Assembly: GCA_964057225.1 (NCBI GenBank)
Contig: OZ059900.1
Span: 23,327,638-23,391,637 of the forward strand
Origin: Auanema rhodensis
Taxonomy: Eukaryota; Nematoda; Chromadorea; Rhabditida; Rhabditidae
Length of the DNA: 64,000 bases
Direction of reading: 5' to 3'
The translations under genes were made by a program, and so were the position numbers. Below, piece after piece: positions 37,610 through 51,638 of this stretch. Below the pieces are notes generated by a model. That model saw only the letters and a program-made list of their open reading frames with translations. It was not told the DNA's origin and made no database searches. The stretch's first letter is position 1. Each line of letters begins with the position of its first letter.

Positions 37610-40345
37610 CGTCAAATGCAACGAATTTCGGCGTGTTACATACTAAAATGAACCATTTTACATGCTGAACACTAGAGAAATACAAAAACACAGTATTTCC
37701 CACGAGAAATATTTTATTATGCTGGAAAACCAGTTTTTGGAAATTTCGCTGTAAACAAGGTTTTGACTTACGATATCATGTGTTCAAACTCATGCAATGT
37801 CAATGAAACCTAGCTCAAAATTGTTCGTACAACGTCTAGTTCCACTTTCACGACAAAAAAACAGGGGTTAGAAAATTAAGGAAATTAGCATATTCTGAGG
37901 GCACGCCCCTTATGGCTAATATTGATTAAATCGATTTTTGTTCATATGAGTCGTCAAATGCAACGAATTTCAGCGTGTTACATACTAAAATGAAGCATTT
38001 TACCTGCTGAACACTAGAAAAATACAAAAACACAGTATTTCCCATGAGAAATATTTTATTATGCTGGAAAACCAGTTTTTGGAAATTTCGCTGTAAACAA
38101 GGTTTTGACTTACGATTTCATGTGTTCAAACTCATGCAATGTCAATGAAACCTAGCTCAAAATTGTTCGTACAACGTCTAGTTCCACTTTCACGACAAAA
38201 AAACAGGGGTTAGAAAATTAAGGAAATTAGCATATTCTGAGGGCACGCCCCTTATGGCTAATATTGATTAAATCGATTTTTGTTCATATGAGTCGTCAAA
38301 TGCAACGAATTTTAGCGTGTTACATACTAAAATGAAGCATTTTACATGCTGAACACTAGAAAAATACAAAAACACAGTATTTCCCATGAGAAATATTTTA
38401 TTATGCTGGAAAACCAGTTTTTGGAAATTTCGCTGTAAACAAGGTTTTGACTTACGATTTCATGTGTTCAAACTCATGCAATGTCAATGAAACCTAGCTC
38501 AAAATTGTTCGTACAACGTCTAGTTCCACTTTCACGACAAAAAAACAGGGGTTAGAAAATTAAGGAAATTAGCATATTCTGAGGGCACGCCCCTTATGGC
38601 TAATATTGATTAAATCGATTTTTGTTCATATGAGTCGTCAAATGCAACGAATTTCAGCGTGTTACATACTGAAATGAAGCATTTAACATGCTGAACACTA
38701 GAAAAATACAAAAACACAGTATTTCCCACGAGAAATATTTTATTATGCTGGAAAACCAGTTTTTGGAAATTTCGCTGTAAACAAGGTTTTGACTTACGAT
38801 TTCATGTGTTCAAACTCATGCAATGTCAATGAAACCTAGCTCAAAATTGTTCGTACAACGTCTAGTTCCACTTTCACGACAAAAAAACAGGGGTTAGAAA
38901 ATTAAGGAAATTAGCATATTCTGAGGGCACGCCCCTTATGGCTAATATTGATTAAATCGATTTTTGTTCATATGAGTCGTCAAATGCAACGAATTTCGGC
39001 GTGTTACATACTAAAATGAACCATTTTACATGCTGAACACTAGAGAAATACAAAAACACAGTATTTCCCACGAGAAATATTTTATTATGCTGGAAAACCA
39101 GTTTTTGGAAATTTCGCTGTAAACAAGGTTTTGACTTACGATATCATGTGTTCAAACTCATGCAATGTCAATGAAACCTAGCTCAAAATTGTTCGTACAA
39201 CGTCTAGTTCCACTTTCACGACAAAAAAACAGGGGTTAGAAAATTAAGGAAATTAGCATATTCTGAGGGCACGCCCCTTATGGCTAATATTGATTAAATC
39301 GATTTTTGTTCATATGAGTCGTCAAATGCAACGAATTTCAGCGTGTTACATACTAAAATGAAGCATTTTACATGCTGAACACTAGAAAAATACAAAAACA
39401 CAGTATTTCCCATGAGAAATATTTTATTATGCTGGAAAACCAGTTTTTGGAAATTTCGCTGTAAACAAGGTTTTGACTTACGATTTCATGTGTTCAAACT
39501 CATGCAATGTCAATGAAACCTAGCTCAAAATTGTTCGTACAACGTCTAGTTCCACTTTCACGACAAAAAAACAGGGGTTAGAAAATTAAGGAAATTAGCA
39601 TATTCTGAGGGCACGCCCCTTATGGCTAATATTGATTAAATCGATTTTTGTTCATATGAGTCGTCAAATGCAACGAATTTTAGCGTGTTACATACTAAAA
39701 TGAAGCATTTTACATGCTGAACACTAGAAAAATACAAAAACACAGTATTTCCCATGAGAAATATTTTATTATGCTGGAAAACCAGTTTTTGGAAATTTCG
39801 CTGTAAACAAGGTTTTGACTTACGATTTCATGTGTTCAAACTCATGCAATGTCAATGAAACCTAGCTCAAAATTGTTCGTACAACGTCTAGTTCCACTTT
39901 CACGACAAAAAAACAGGGGTTAGAAAATTAAGGAAATTAGCATATTCTGAGGGCACGCCCCTTATGGCTAATATTGATTAAATCGATTTTTGTTCATATG
40001 AGTCGTCAAATGCAACGAATTTCAGCGTGTTACATACTGAAATGAAGCATTTAACATGCTGAACACTAGAAAAATACAAAAACACAGTATTTCCCACGAG
40101 AAATATTTTATTATGCTGGAAAACCAGTTTTTGGAAATTTCGCTGTAAACAAGGTTTTGACTTACGATTTCATGTGTTCAAACTCATGCAATGTCAATGA
40201 AACCTAGCTCAAAATTGTTCGTACAACGTCTAGTTCCACTTTCACGACAAAAAAACAGGGGTTAGAAAATTAAGGAAATTAGCATATTCTGAGGGCACGC
40301 CCCATATGGCTAATATTGATTAAATCGATTTTTGTTCATATGAGT
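37610..40345 (-). repeat. Right-arm four-monomer block, two copies (R4-R7, R8-R11)
   Basis: Outward order D; consensus; 323A; 249G+293T+307C, with a 1368-bp period. 307C is found only in R7 and R11. R5 has a private 290G and R11 a private 42T. The left arm has a single counterpart (L86-L89) without 307C, so this duplication is specific to the right arm and 307C arose before it. Confidence 0.88.
40303..40308. other. Extra CATATG in R11 (42T)
   Basis: A single A-to-T change gives this monomer a second NdeI site about 38 bases from the normal one. Seen only here, so it is a private marker. Confidence 0.8.
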
Positions 40346-40590
40346 CGTCAAATGCAACGAATTTCAGCGTGTTACATACTAAAATGAAGCATTTTACATG
40401 CTGAACACCAGAAAAATACAAAAACACAGTATTTCCCATGAGAAATATTTTATTATGCTGGAAAACCAGTTTTTGGAAATTTCGCTGTAAACAAGGCTTT
40501 GACTTACGATTTCATGTGTTCAAACTCATGCAATGTCAATGAAACCTAGCTCAAAATTGTTCGTACAACGTCTAGTTCCACTTTCACGAC

Positions 40591-40599
40591 AAAAAAAAA
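40591..40599 (-). repeat. T9 tract of R12, longest homopolymer
   Basis: Nine A on the plus strand where other copies have seven or eight. R12 also carries 191G and 279G, so it is a T8-class monomer with one further slippage step; it is 344 bp long. Confidence 0.85.
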
Positions 40600-41373
40600 C
40601 AGGGGTTAGAAAATTAAGGAAATTAGCATATTCTGAGGGCACGCCCCTTATGGCTAATATTGATTAAATCGATTTTTGTTCATATGAGTCGTCAAATGCA
40701 ACGAATTTCAGCGTGTTACATACTAAAATGAAGCATTTTACATGCTGAACACTAGAAAAATACAAAAACACAGTATTTCCCATGAGAAATATTTTATTAT
40801 GCTGGAAAACCAGTTTTTGGAAATTTCGCTGTAAACAAGGTTTTGACTTACGATTTCATGTGTTCAAACTCATGCAATGTCAATGAAACCTAGCTCAAAA
40901 CTGTTCGTACAACGTCTAGTTCCACTTTCACGACAAAAAAACAGGGGTTAGAAAATTAAGGAAATTAGCATATTCTGAGGGCACGCCCCTTATGGCTAAT
41001 ATTGATTAAATCGATTTTTGTTCATATGAGTCGTCAAATGCAACGAATTTCAGCGTGTTACATACTAAAATGAAGCATTTTACATGCTGAACACTAGAAA
41101 AATACAAAAACACAGTTTTTCCCATGAGAAATATTTTATTATGCTGGAAAACCAGTTTTTGGAATTTTCGCTGTAAACAAGGTTTTGACTTACGATTTCA
41201 TGTGTTCAAACTCATGCAATGTCAATGAAACCTAGCTCAAAATTGTTTGTACAACGTCTAGTTCCACTTTCACGACAAAAAAACAGGGGTTAGAAAATTT
41301 AGGAAATTAGCATATTCTGAGGGCACGCCCCTTATGGCTAATATTGATTAAATCGATTTTTGTTCATATGAGT

Positions 41374-44300
41374 CGTCAAATGCAACGAATTTCAGCGTGT
41401 TACATACTAAAATGAAGCATTTAACATGCTGAACACTAGAAAAATACAAAAACACAGTATTTCCCACGAGAAATATTTTATTATGCTGGAAAACCAGTTT
41501 TTGGAAATTTCGCTGTAAACAAGGTTTTGACTTACGATTTCATGTGTTCAAACTCATGCAATGTCAATGAAACCTAGCTCAAAATTGTTCGTACAACGTC
41601 TAGTTCCACTTTCACGACAAAAAAACAGGGGTTAGAAAATTAAGGAAATTAGCATATTCTGAGGGCACGCCCCTTATGGCTAATATTGATTAAATCGATT
41701 TTTGTTCATATGAGTCGTCAAATGCAACGAATTTCAGCGTGTTACATACTAAAATGAAGCATTTTACATGCTGAACACTAGAAAAATACAAAAACACATT
41801 ATTTCCCATGAGAAATATTTTATTATGCTGGAAAACCAGTTTTTGGAAATTTCGCTGTAAACAAGGTTTTGACTTACGATTTCATGTGTTCAAACTCATG
41901 CAATGTCAATGAAACCTAGCTCAAAATTGTTCGTACAACGTCTAGTTCCACTTTCACGACAAAAAAACAGGGGTTAGAAAATTAAGGAAATTAGCATATT
42001 CTGAGGGCACGCCCCTTATGGCTAATATTGATTAAATCGATTTTTGTTCATATGAGTCGTCAAATGCAACGAATTTCAGCGTGTTACATACTAAAATGAA
42101 GCATTTTACATGCTGAACACTAGAAAAATACAAAAACACAGTATTTCCCATGAGAAATATTTTATTATGCTGGAAAACCAGTTTTTGGAAATTTCGCTGT
42201 AAACAAGGTTTTGACTTACGATTTCATGTGTTCAAACTCATGCAATGTCAATGAAACCTAGCTCAAAATTGTTCGTACAACGTCTAGTTCCACTTTCACG
42301 ACAAAAAAACAGGGGTTAGAAAATTAAGGAAATTAGCATATTCTGAGGGCACGCCCCTTATGGCTAATATTGATTAAATCGATTTTTGTTCATATGAGTC
42401 GTCAAATGCAACGAATTTCGGCGTGTTACATACTAAAATGAACCATTTTACATGCTGAACACTAGAGAAATACAAAAACACAGTATTTCCCACGAGAAAT
42501 ATTTTATTATGCTGGAAAACCAGTTTTTGGAAATTTCGCTGTAAACAAGGTTTTGACTTACGATATCATGTGTTCAAACTCATGCAATGTCAATGAAACC
42601 TAGCTCAAAATTGTTCGTACAACGTCTAGTTCCACTTTCACGACAAAAAAACAGGGGTTAGAAAATTAAGGAAATTAGCATATTCTGAGGGCACGCCCCT
42701 TATGGCTAATATTGATTAAATCGATTTTTGTTCATATGAGTCGTCAAATGCAACGAATTTCGGCGTGTTACATACTAAAATGAACCATTTTACATGCTGA
42801 ACACTAGAGAAATACAAAAACACAGTATTTCCCACGAGAAATATTTTATTATGCTGGAAAACCAGTTTTTGGAAATTTCGCTGTAAACAAGGTTTTGACT
42901 TACGATATCATGTGTTCAAACTCATGCAATGTCAATGAAACCTAGCTCAAAATTGTTCGTACAACGTCTAGTTCCACTTTCACGACAAAAAAACAGGGGT
43001 TAGAAAATTAAGGAAATTAGCATATTCTGAGGGCACGCCCCTTATGGCTAATATTGATTAAATCGATTTTTGTTCATATGAGTCGTCAAATGCAACGAAT
43101 TTCAGCGTGTTACATACTAAAATGAAGCATTTTACATGCTGAACACTAGAAAAATACAAAAACACAGTATTTCCCATGAGAAATATTTTATTATGCTGGA
43201 AAACCAGTTTTTGGAAATTTCGCTGTAAACAAGGTTTTGACTTACGATTTCATGTGTTCAAACTCATGCAATGTCAATGAAACCTAGCTCAAAATTGTTC
43301 GTACAACGTCTAGTTCCACTTTCACGACAAAAAAACAGGGGTTAGAAAATTAAGGAAATTAGCATATTCTGAGGGCACGCCCCTTATGGCTAATATTGAT
43401 TAAATCGATTTTTGTTCATATGAGTCGTCAAATGCAACGAATTTTAGCGTGTTACATACTAAAATGAAGCATTTTACATGCTGAACACTAGAAAAATACA
43501 AAAACACAGTATTTCCCATGAGAAATATTTTATTATGCTGGAAAACCAGTTTTTGGAAATTTCGCTGTAAACAAGGCTTTGACTTACGATTTCATGTGTT
43601 CAAACTCATGCAATGTCAATGAAACCTAGCTCAAAATTGTTCGTACAACGTCTAGTTCCACTTTCACGACAAAAAAACAGGGGTTAGAAAATTTAGGAAA
43701 TTAGCATATTCTGAGGGCACGCCCCTTATGGCTAATATTGATTAAATCGATTTTTGTTCATATGAGTCGTCAAATGCAACGAATTTCAGCGTGTTACATA
43801 CTAAAATGAAGCATTTAACATGCTGAACACTAGAAAAATACAAAAACACAGTATTTCCCACGAGAAATATTTTATTATGCTGGAAAACCAGTTTTTGGAA
43901 ATTTCGCTGTAAACAAGGTTTTGACTTACGATTTCATGTGTTCAAACTCATGCAATGTCAATGAAACCTAGCTCAAAATTGTTCGTACAACGTCTAGTTC
44001 CACTTTCACGACAAAAAAACAGGGGTTAGAAAATTAAGGAAATTAGCATATTCTGAGGGCACGCCCCTTATGGCTAATATTGATTAAATCGATTTTTGTT
44101 CATATGAGTCGTCAAATGCAACGAATTTCAGCGTGTTACATACTAAAATGAAGCATTTTACATGCTGAACACTAGAAAAATACAAAAACACATTATTTCC
44201 CATGAGAAATATTTTATTATGCTGGAAAACCAGTTTTTGGAAATTTCGCTGTAAACAAGGTTTTGACTTACGATTTCATGTGTTCAAACTCATGCAATGT

Positions 44301-46161
44301 CAATGAAACCTAGCTCAAAATTGTTCGTACAACGTCTAGTTCCACTTTCACGACAAAAAAACAGGGGTTAGAAAATTAAGGAAATTAGCATATTCTGAGG
44401 GCACGCCCCTTATGGCTAATATTGATTAAATCGATTTTTGTTCATATGAGTCGTCAAATGCAACGAATTTCAGCGTGTTACATACTAAAATGAAGCATTT
44501 TACATGCTGAACACTAGAAAAATACAAAAACACAGTATTTCCCATGAGAAATATTTTATTATGCTGGAAAACCAGTTTTTGGAAATTTCGCTGTAAACAA
44601 GGTTTTGACTTACGATTTCATGTGTTCAAACTCATGCAATGTCAATGAAACCTAGCTCAAAATTGTTCGTACAACGTCTAGTTCCACTTTCACGACAAAA
44701 AAACAGGGGTTAGAAAATTAAGGAAATTAGCATATTCTGAGGGCACGCCCCTTATGGCTAATATTGATTAAATCGATTTTTGTTCATATGAGTCGTCAAA
44801 TGCAACGAATTTCGGCGTGTTACATACTAAAATGAACCATTTTACATGCTGAACACTAGAGAAATACAAAAACACAGTATTTCCCACGAGAAATATTTTA
44901 TTATGCTGGAAAACCAGTTTTTGGAAATTTCGCTGTAAACAAGGTTTTGACTTACGATATCATGTGTTCAAACTCATGCAATGTCAATGAAACCTAGCTC
45001 AAAATTGTTCGTACAACGTCTAGTTCCACTTTCACGACAAAAAAACAGGGGTTAGAAAATTAAGGAAATTAGCATATTCTGAGGGCACGCCCCTTATGGC
45101 TAATATTGATTAAATCGATTTTTGTTCATATGAGTCGTCAAATGCAACGAATTTCGGCGTGTTACATACTAAAATGAACCATTTTACATGCTGAACACTA
45201 GAGAAATACAAAAACACAGTATTTCCCACGAGAAATATTTTATTATGCTGGAAAACCAGTTTTTGGAAATTTCGCTGTAAACAAGGTTTTGACTTACGAT
45301 ATCATGTGTTCAAACTCATGCAATGTCAATGAAACCTAGCTCAAAATTGTTCGTACAACGTCTAGTTCCACTTTCACGACAAAAAAACAGGGGTTAGAAA
45401 ATTAAGGAAATTAGCATATTCTGAGGGCACGCCCCTTATGGCTAATATTGATTAAATCGATTTTTGTTCATATGAGTCGTCAAATGCAACGAATTTCAGC
45501 GTGTTACATACTAAAATGAAGCATTTTACATGCTGAACACTAGAAAAATACAAAAACACAGTATTTCCCATGAGAAATATTTTATTATGCTGGAAAACCA
45601 GTTTTTGGAAATTTCGCTGTAAACAAGGTTTTGACTTACGATTTCATGTGTTCAAACTCATGCAATGTCAATGAAACCTAGCTCAAAATTGTTCGTACAA
45701 CGTCTAGTTCCACTTTCACGACAAAAAAACAGGGGTTAGAAAATTAAGGAAATTAGCATATTCTGAGGGCACGCCCCTTATGGCTAATATTGATTAAATC
45801 GATTTTTGTTCATATGAGTCGTCAAATGCAACGAATTTTAGCGTGTTACATACTAAAATGAAGCATTTTACATGCTGAACACTAGAAAAATACAAAAACA
45901 CAGTATTTCCCATGAGAAATATTTTATTATGCTGGAAAACCAGTTTTTGGAAATTTCGCTGTAAACAAGGCTTTGACTTACGATTTCATGTGTTCAAACT
46001 CATGCAATGTCAATGAAACCTAGCTCAAAATTGTTCGTACAACGTCTAGTTCCACTTTCACGACAAAAAAACAGGGGTTAGAAAATTAAGGAAATTAGCA
46101 TATTCTGAGGGCACGCCCCTTATGGCTAATATTGATTAAATCGATTTTTGTTCATATGAGT
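41374..46161 (-). repeat. Right-arm seven-monomer block, two copies (R15-R21, R22-R28)
   Basis: Outward order 249G+293T; 259A; consensus; D; D; consensus; 323A+191G, with a period of exactly 2394 bp. The copies differ at the end of R21, which has 74A like R14 while R28 does not. That places the exchange that made the duplication inside R21. Two adjacent D monomers (R18-R19, R25-R26) are not seen in the left arm. Confidence 0.88.
43426..43767 (-). repeat. Mosaic monomer R21 with an exchange breakpoint
   Basis: It begins like R28 (323A, 191G) and ends like R14 (74A), while p126 is consensus. The switch must lie between p126 and p74, that is 43643-43694. This fits an unequal crossover joining an R28-type to an R14-type monomer in register. 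Confidence 0.75.
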
Positions 46162-48216
46162 CGTCAAATGCAACGAATTTTAGCGTGTTACATACTAAAA
46201 TGAAGCATTTTACATGCTGAACACTAGAAAAATACAAAAACACAGTATTTCCCATGAGAAATATTTTATTATGCTGGAAAACCAGTTTTTGGAAATTTCG
46301 CTGTAAACAAGGCTTTGACTTACGATTTCATGTGTTCAAACTCATGCAATGTCAATGAAACCTAGCTCAAAATTGTTCGTACAACGTCTAGTTCCACTTT
46401 CACGACAAAAAAAACAGGGGTTAGAAAATTAAGGAAATTAGCATATTCTGAGGGCACGCCCCTTATGGCTAATATTGATTAAATCGATTTTTGTTCATAT
46501 GAGTCGTCAAATGCAACGAATTTCAGCGTGTTACATACTAAAATGAAGCATTTTACATGCTGAACACTAGAAAAATACAAAAACACAGTATTTCCCATGA
46601 GAAATATTTTATTATGCTGGAAAACCAGTTTTTGGAAATTTCGCTGTAAACAAGGCTTTGACTTACGATTTCATGTGTTCAAACTCATGCAATGTCAATG
46701 AAACCTAGCTCAAAATTGTTCGTACAACGTCTAGTTCCACTTTCACGACAAAAAAAACAGGGGTTAGAAAATTAAGGAAATTAGCATATTCTGAGGGCAC
46801 GCCCCTTATGGCTAATATTGATTAAATCGATTTTTGTTCATATGAGTCGTCAAATGCAACGAATTTCAGCGTGTTACATACTAAAATGAAGCATTTTACA
46901 TGCTGAACACTAGAAAAATACAAAAACACAGTATTTCCCATGAGAAATATTTTATTATGCTGGAAAACCAGTTTTTGGAAATTTCGCTGTAAACAAGGTT
47001 TTGACTTACGATTTCATGTGTTCAAACTCATGCAATGTCAATGAAACCTAGCTCAAAATTGTTCGTACAACGTCTAGTTCTACTTTCACGACAAAAAAAC
47101 AGGGGTTAGAAAATTAAGGAAATTAGCATATTCTGAGGGCACGCCCCTTATGGCTAATATTGATTAAATCGATTTTTGTTCATATGAGTCGTCAAATGCA
47201 ACGAATTTCAGCGTGTTACATACTAAAATGAAGCATTTTACATGCTGAACACTAGAAAAATACAAAAACACAGTATTTCCCACGAGAAATATTTTATTAT
47301 GCTGGAAAACCAGTTTTTGGAAATTTCGCTGTAAACAAGGTTTTGACTTACGATTTCATGTGTTCAAACTCATGCAATGTCAATGAAACCTAGCTCAAAA
47401 TTGTTCGTACATCGTCTAGTTCCACTTTCACGACAAAAAAACAGGGGTTAGAAAATTAAGGAAATTAGCATATTCTGAGGGCACGCCCCTTATGGCTAAT
47501 ATTGATTAAATCGATTTTTGTTCATATGAGTCGTCAAATGCAACGAATTTCAGCGTGTTACATACTAAAATGAAGCATTTTACATGCTGAACACTAGAAA
47601 AATACAAAAACACAGTATTTCCCACGAGAAATATTTTATTATGCTGGAAAACCAGTTTTTGGAAATTTCGCTGTAAACAAGGTTTTGACTTACGATTTCA
47701 TGTGTTCAAACTCATGCAATGTCAATGAAACCTAGCTCAAAATTGTTCGTACAACGTCTAGTTCCACTTTCACGACAAAAAAACAGGGGTTAGAAAATTA
47801 AGGAAATTAGCATATTCTGAGGGCACGCCCCTTATGGCTAATATTGATTAAATCGATTTTTGTTCATATGAGTCGTCAAATGCAACGAATTTCAGCGTGT
47901 TACATACTAAAATGAAGCATTTTACATGCTGAACACTAGAAAAATACAAAAACACAGTATTTCCCATGAGAAATATTTTATTATGCTGGAAAACCAGTTT
48001 TTGGAAATTTCGCTGTAAACAAGGCTTTGACTTACGATTTCATGTGTTCAAACTCATGCAATGTCAATGAAACCTAGCTCAAAATTGTTCGTACAACGTC
48101 TAGTTCCACTTTCACGACAAAAAAAACAGGGGTTAGAAAATTAAGGGAATTAGCATATTCTGAGGGCACGCCCCTTATGGCTAATATTGATTAAATCGAT
48201 TTTTGTTCATATGAGT
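46162..48216 (-). repeat. R29-R34, monomers with broken T8 haplotypes
   Basis: R29: 323A+191G+T8 without 279G. R30: 191G+T8 without 279G. R31: 109A. R32: 249G+120A. R33: 249G. R34: 191G+T8+70C without 279G. Read inward, R34-R31 (T8, 249G, 249G, 109A) matches left L40-L43. The loss of 279G suggests conversion of the p279 region by ordinary monomers. Confidence 0.82.
46848..48216 (-). repeat. Mirror anchor C, right copy (R31-R34)
   Basis: The only 109A monomer of the right arm (R31), preceded outward by 249G (+120A), 249G and a T8-type monomer. It matches L43-L40. The right arm has one copy where the left has several, as expected if the 7- and 23-monomer duplications followed the inversion. 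Confidence 0.7.
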
Positions 48217-51200
48217 CGTCAAATGCAACGAATTTCAGCGTGTTACATACTAAAATGAAGCATTTTACATGCTGAACACCAGAAAAATACAAAAACACAG
48301 TATTTCCCATGAGAAATATTTTATTATGCTGGAAAACCAGTTTTTGGAAATTTCGCTGTAAACAAGGCTTTGACTTACGATTTCATGTGTTCAAACTCAT
48401 GCAATGTCAATGAAACCTAGCTCAAAATTGTTCGTACAACGTCTAGTTCCACTTTCACGACAAAAAAAACAGGGGTTAGAAAATTAAGGAAATTAGCATA
48501 TTCTGAGGGCACGCCCCTTATGGCTAATATTGATTAAATCGATTTTTGTTCATATGAGTCGTCAAATGCAACGAATTTCAGCGTGTTACATACTAAAATG
48601 AAGCATTTTACATGCTGAACACTAGAAAAATACAAAAACACAGTATTTCCCATGAGAAATATTTTATTATGCTGGAAAACCAGTTTTTGGAAATTTCGCT
48701 GTAAACAAGGTTTTGACTTACGATTTCATGTGTTCAAACTCATGCAATGTCAATGAAACCTAGCTCAAAACTGTTCGTACAACGTCTAGTTCCACTTTCA
48801 CGACAAAAAAACAGGGGTTAGAAAATTAAGGAAATTAGCATATTCTGAGGGCACGCCCCTTATGGCTAATATTGATTAAATCGATTTTTGTTCATATGAG
48901 TCGTCAAATGCAACGAATTTCAGCGTGTTACATACTAAAATGAAGCATTTTACATGCTGAACACTAGAAAAATACAAAAACACAGTATTTCCCATGAGAA
49001 ATATTTTATTATGCTGGAAAACCAGTTTTTGGAAATTTCGCTGTAAACAAGGTTTTGACTTACGATTTCATGTGTTCAAACTCATGCAATGTCAATGAAA
49101 CCTAGCTCAAAATTGTTCGTACAACGTCTAGTTCCACTTTCACGACAAAAAAACAGGGGTTAGAAAATTAAGGAAATTAGCATATTCTGAGGGCACGCCC
49201 CTTATGGCTAATATTGATTAAATCGATTTTTGTTCATATGAGTCGTCAAATGCAACGAATTTCAGCGTGTTACATACTAAAATGAAGCATTTTACATGCT
49301 GAACACTAGAAAAATACAAAAACACAGTATTTCCCACGAGAAATATTTTATTATGCTGGAAAACCAGTTTTTGGAAATTTCGCTGTAAACAAGGTTTTGA
49401 CTTACGATTTCATGTGTTCAAACTCATGCAATGTCAATGAAACCTAGCTCAAAATTGTTCGTACATCGTCTAGTTCCACTTTCACGACAAAAAAACAGGG
49501 GTTAGAAAATTAAGGAAATTAGCATATTCTGAGGGCACGCCCCTTATGGCTAATATTGATTAAATCGATTTTTGTTCATATGAGTCGTCAAATGCAACGA
49601 ATTTCAGCGTGTTACATACTAAAATGAAGCATTTTACATGCTGAACACCAGAAAAATACAAAAACACAGTATTTCCCATGAGAAATATTTTATTATGCTG
49701 GAAAACCAGTTTTTGGAAATTTCGCTGTAAACAAGGCTTTGACTTACGATTTCATGTGTTCAAACTCATGCAATGTCAATGAAACCTAGCTCAAAATTGT
49801 TCGTACAACGTCTAGTTCCACTTTCACGACAAAAAAAACAGGGGTTAGAAAATTAAGGAAATTAGCATATTCTGAGGGCACGCCCCTTATGGCTAATATT
49901 GATTAAATCGATTTTTGTTCATATGAGTCGTCAAATGCAACGAATTTCAGCGTGTTACATACTAAAATGAAGCATTTTACATGCTGAACACTAGAAAAAT
50001 ACAAAAACACAGTATTTCCCATGAGAAATATTTTATTATGCTGGAAAACCAGTTTTTGGAAATTTCGCTGTAAACAAGGTTTTGACTTACGATTTCATGT
50101 GTTCAAACTCATGCAATGTCAATGAAACCTAGCTCAAAACTGTTCGTACAACGTCTAGTTCCACTTTCACGACAAAAAAACAGGGGTTAGAAAATTAAGG
50201 AAATTAGCATATTCTGAGGGCACGCCCCTTATGGCTAATATTGATTAAATCGATTTTTGTTCATATGAGTCGTCAAATGCAACGAATTTCAGCGTGTTAC
50301 ATACTAAAATGAAGCATTTTACATGCTGAACACTAGAAAAATACAAAAACACAGTATTTCCCATGAGAAATATTTTATTATGCTGGAAAACCAGTTTTTG
50401 GAAATTTCGCTGTAAACAAGGTTTTGACTTACGATTTCATGTGTTCAAACTCATGCAATGTCAATGAAACCTAGCTCAAAATTGTTCGTACAACGTCTAG
50501 TTCCACTTTCACGACAAAAAAACAGGGGTTAGAAAATTAAGGAAATTAGCATATTCTGAGGGCACGCCCCTTATGGCTAATATTGATTAAATCGATTTTT
50601 GTTCATATGAGTCGTCAAATGCAACGAATTTCAGCGTGTTACATACTAAAATGAAGCATTTTACATGCTGAACACTAGAAAAATACAAAAACACAGTATT
50701 TCCCACGAGAAATATTTTATTATGCTGGAAAACCAGTTTTTGGAAATTTCGCTGTAAACAAGGTTTTGACTTACGATTTCATGTGTTCAAACTCATGCAA
50801 TGTCAATGAAACCTAGCTCAAAATTGTTCGTACAACGTCTAGTTCCACTTTCACGACAAAAAAACAGGGGTTAGAAAATTAAGGAAATTAGCATATTCTG
50901 AGGGCACGCCCCTTATCGCTAATATTGATTAAATCGATTTTTGTTCATATGAGTCGTCAAATGCAACGAATTTCAGCGTGTTACATACTAAAATGAAGCA
51001 TTTTACATGCTGAACACTAGAAAAATACAAAAACACAGTATTTCCCACGAGAAATATTTTATTATGCTGGAAAACCAGTTTTTGGAAATTTCGCTGTAAA
51101 CAAGGTTTTGACTTACGATTTCATGTGTTCAAACTCATGCAATGTCAATGAAACCTAGCTCAAAATTGTTCGTACAACGTCTAGTTCCACTTTCACGACA

Positions 51201-51638
51201 AAAAAACAGGGGTTAGAAAATTAAGGAAATTAGCATATTCTGAGGGCACGCCCCTTATGGCTAATATTGATTAAATCGATTTTTGTTCATATGAGTCGTC
51301 AAATGCAACGAATTTCAGCGTGTTACATACTAAAATGAAGCATTTTACATGCTGAACACTAGAAAAATACAAAAACACAGTATTTCCCACGAGAAATATT
51401 TTATTATGCTGGAAAACCAGTTTTTGGAAATTTCGCTGTAAACAAGGTTTTGACTTACGATTTCATGTGTTCAAACTCATGCAATGTCAATGAAACCTAG
51501 CTCAAAATTGTTCGTACAACGTCTAGTTCCACTTTCACGACAAAAAAACAGGGGTTAGAAAATTAAGGAAATTAGCATATTCTGAGGGCACGCCCCTTAT
51601 GGCTAATATTGATTAAATCGATTTTTGTTCATATGAGT
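48217..51638 (-). repeat. R35-R44, four-monomer T8/131G/consensus/249G pattern
   Basis: R35-R38: T8, 131G, consensus, 249G+120A. R39-R42: T8, 131G, consensus, 249G+38G. R43-R44: 249G. The period is 1369 bp. 120A in R32 and R38 marks copying between these blocks. Confidence 0.83.

Larger units (their letters stand above)
38978..42741 (-). repeat. Mirror anchor B, right copy (R8-R18)
   Basis: Read inward from R18: D; consensus; 259A; 249G+293T; quad; 131G; T8-class with nine T; 249G+293T; 323A; consensus; D. It matches L79-L89 at 26688-30450 monomer by monomer with reversed orientation. Differences: T9 for T8 in R12, 307C and 42T in R11, no 319A in R17. Confidence 0.9.
24293..45477. repeat. 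Central zone containing all class D monomers
   Basis: All 15 class D monomers (L72, L77, L79, L89, L91, L94, L100, L103; R1, R4, R8, R18, R19, R25, R26) lie between 24293 and 45477, that is within about 12.2 kb left and 9.0 kb right of the junction. Each has all five changes, four of them grouped in p249-p322. 249G also occurs alone in many other monomers. Confidence 0.85.
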
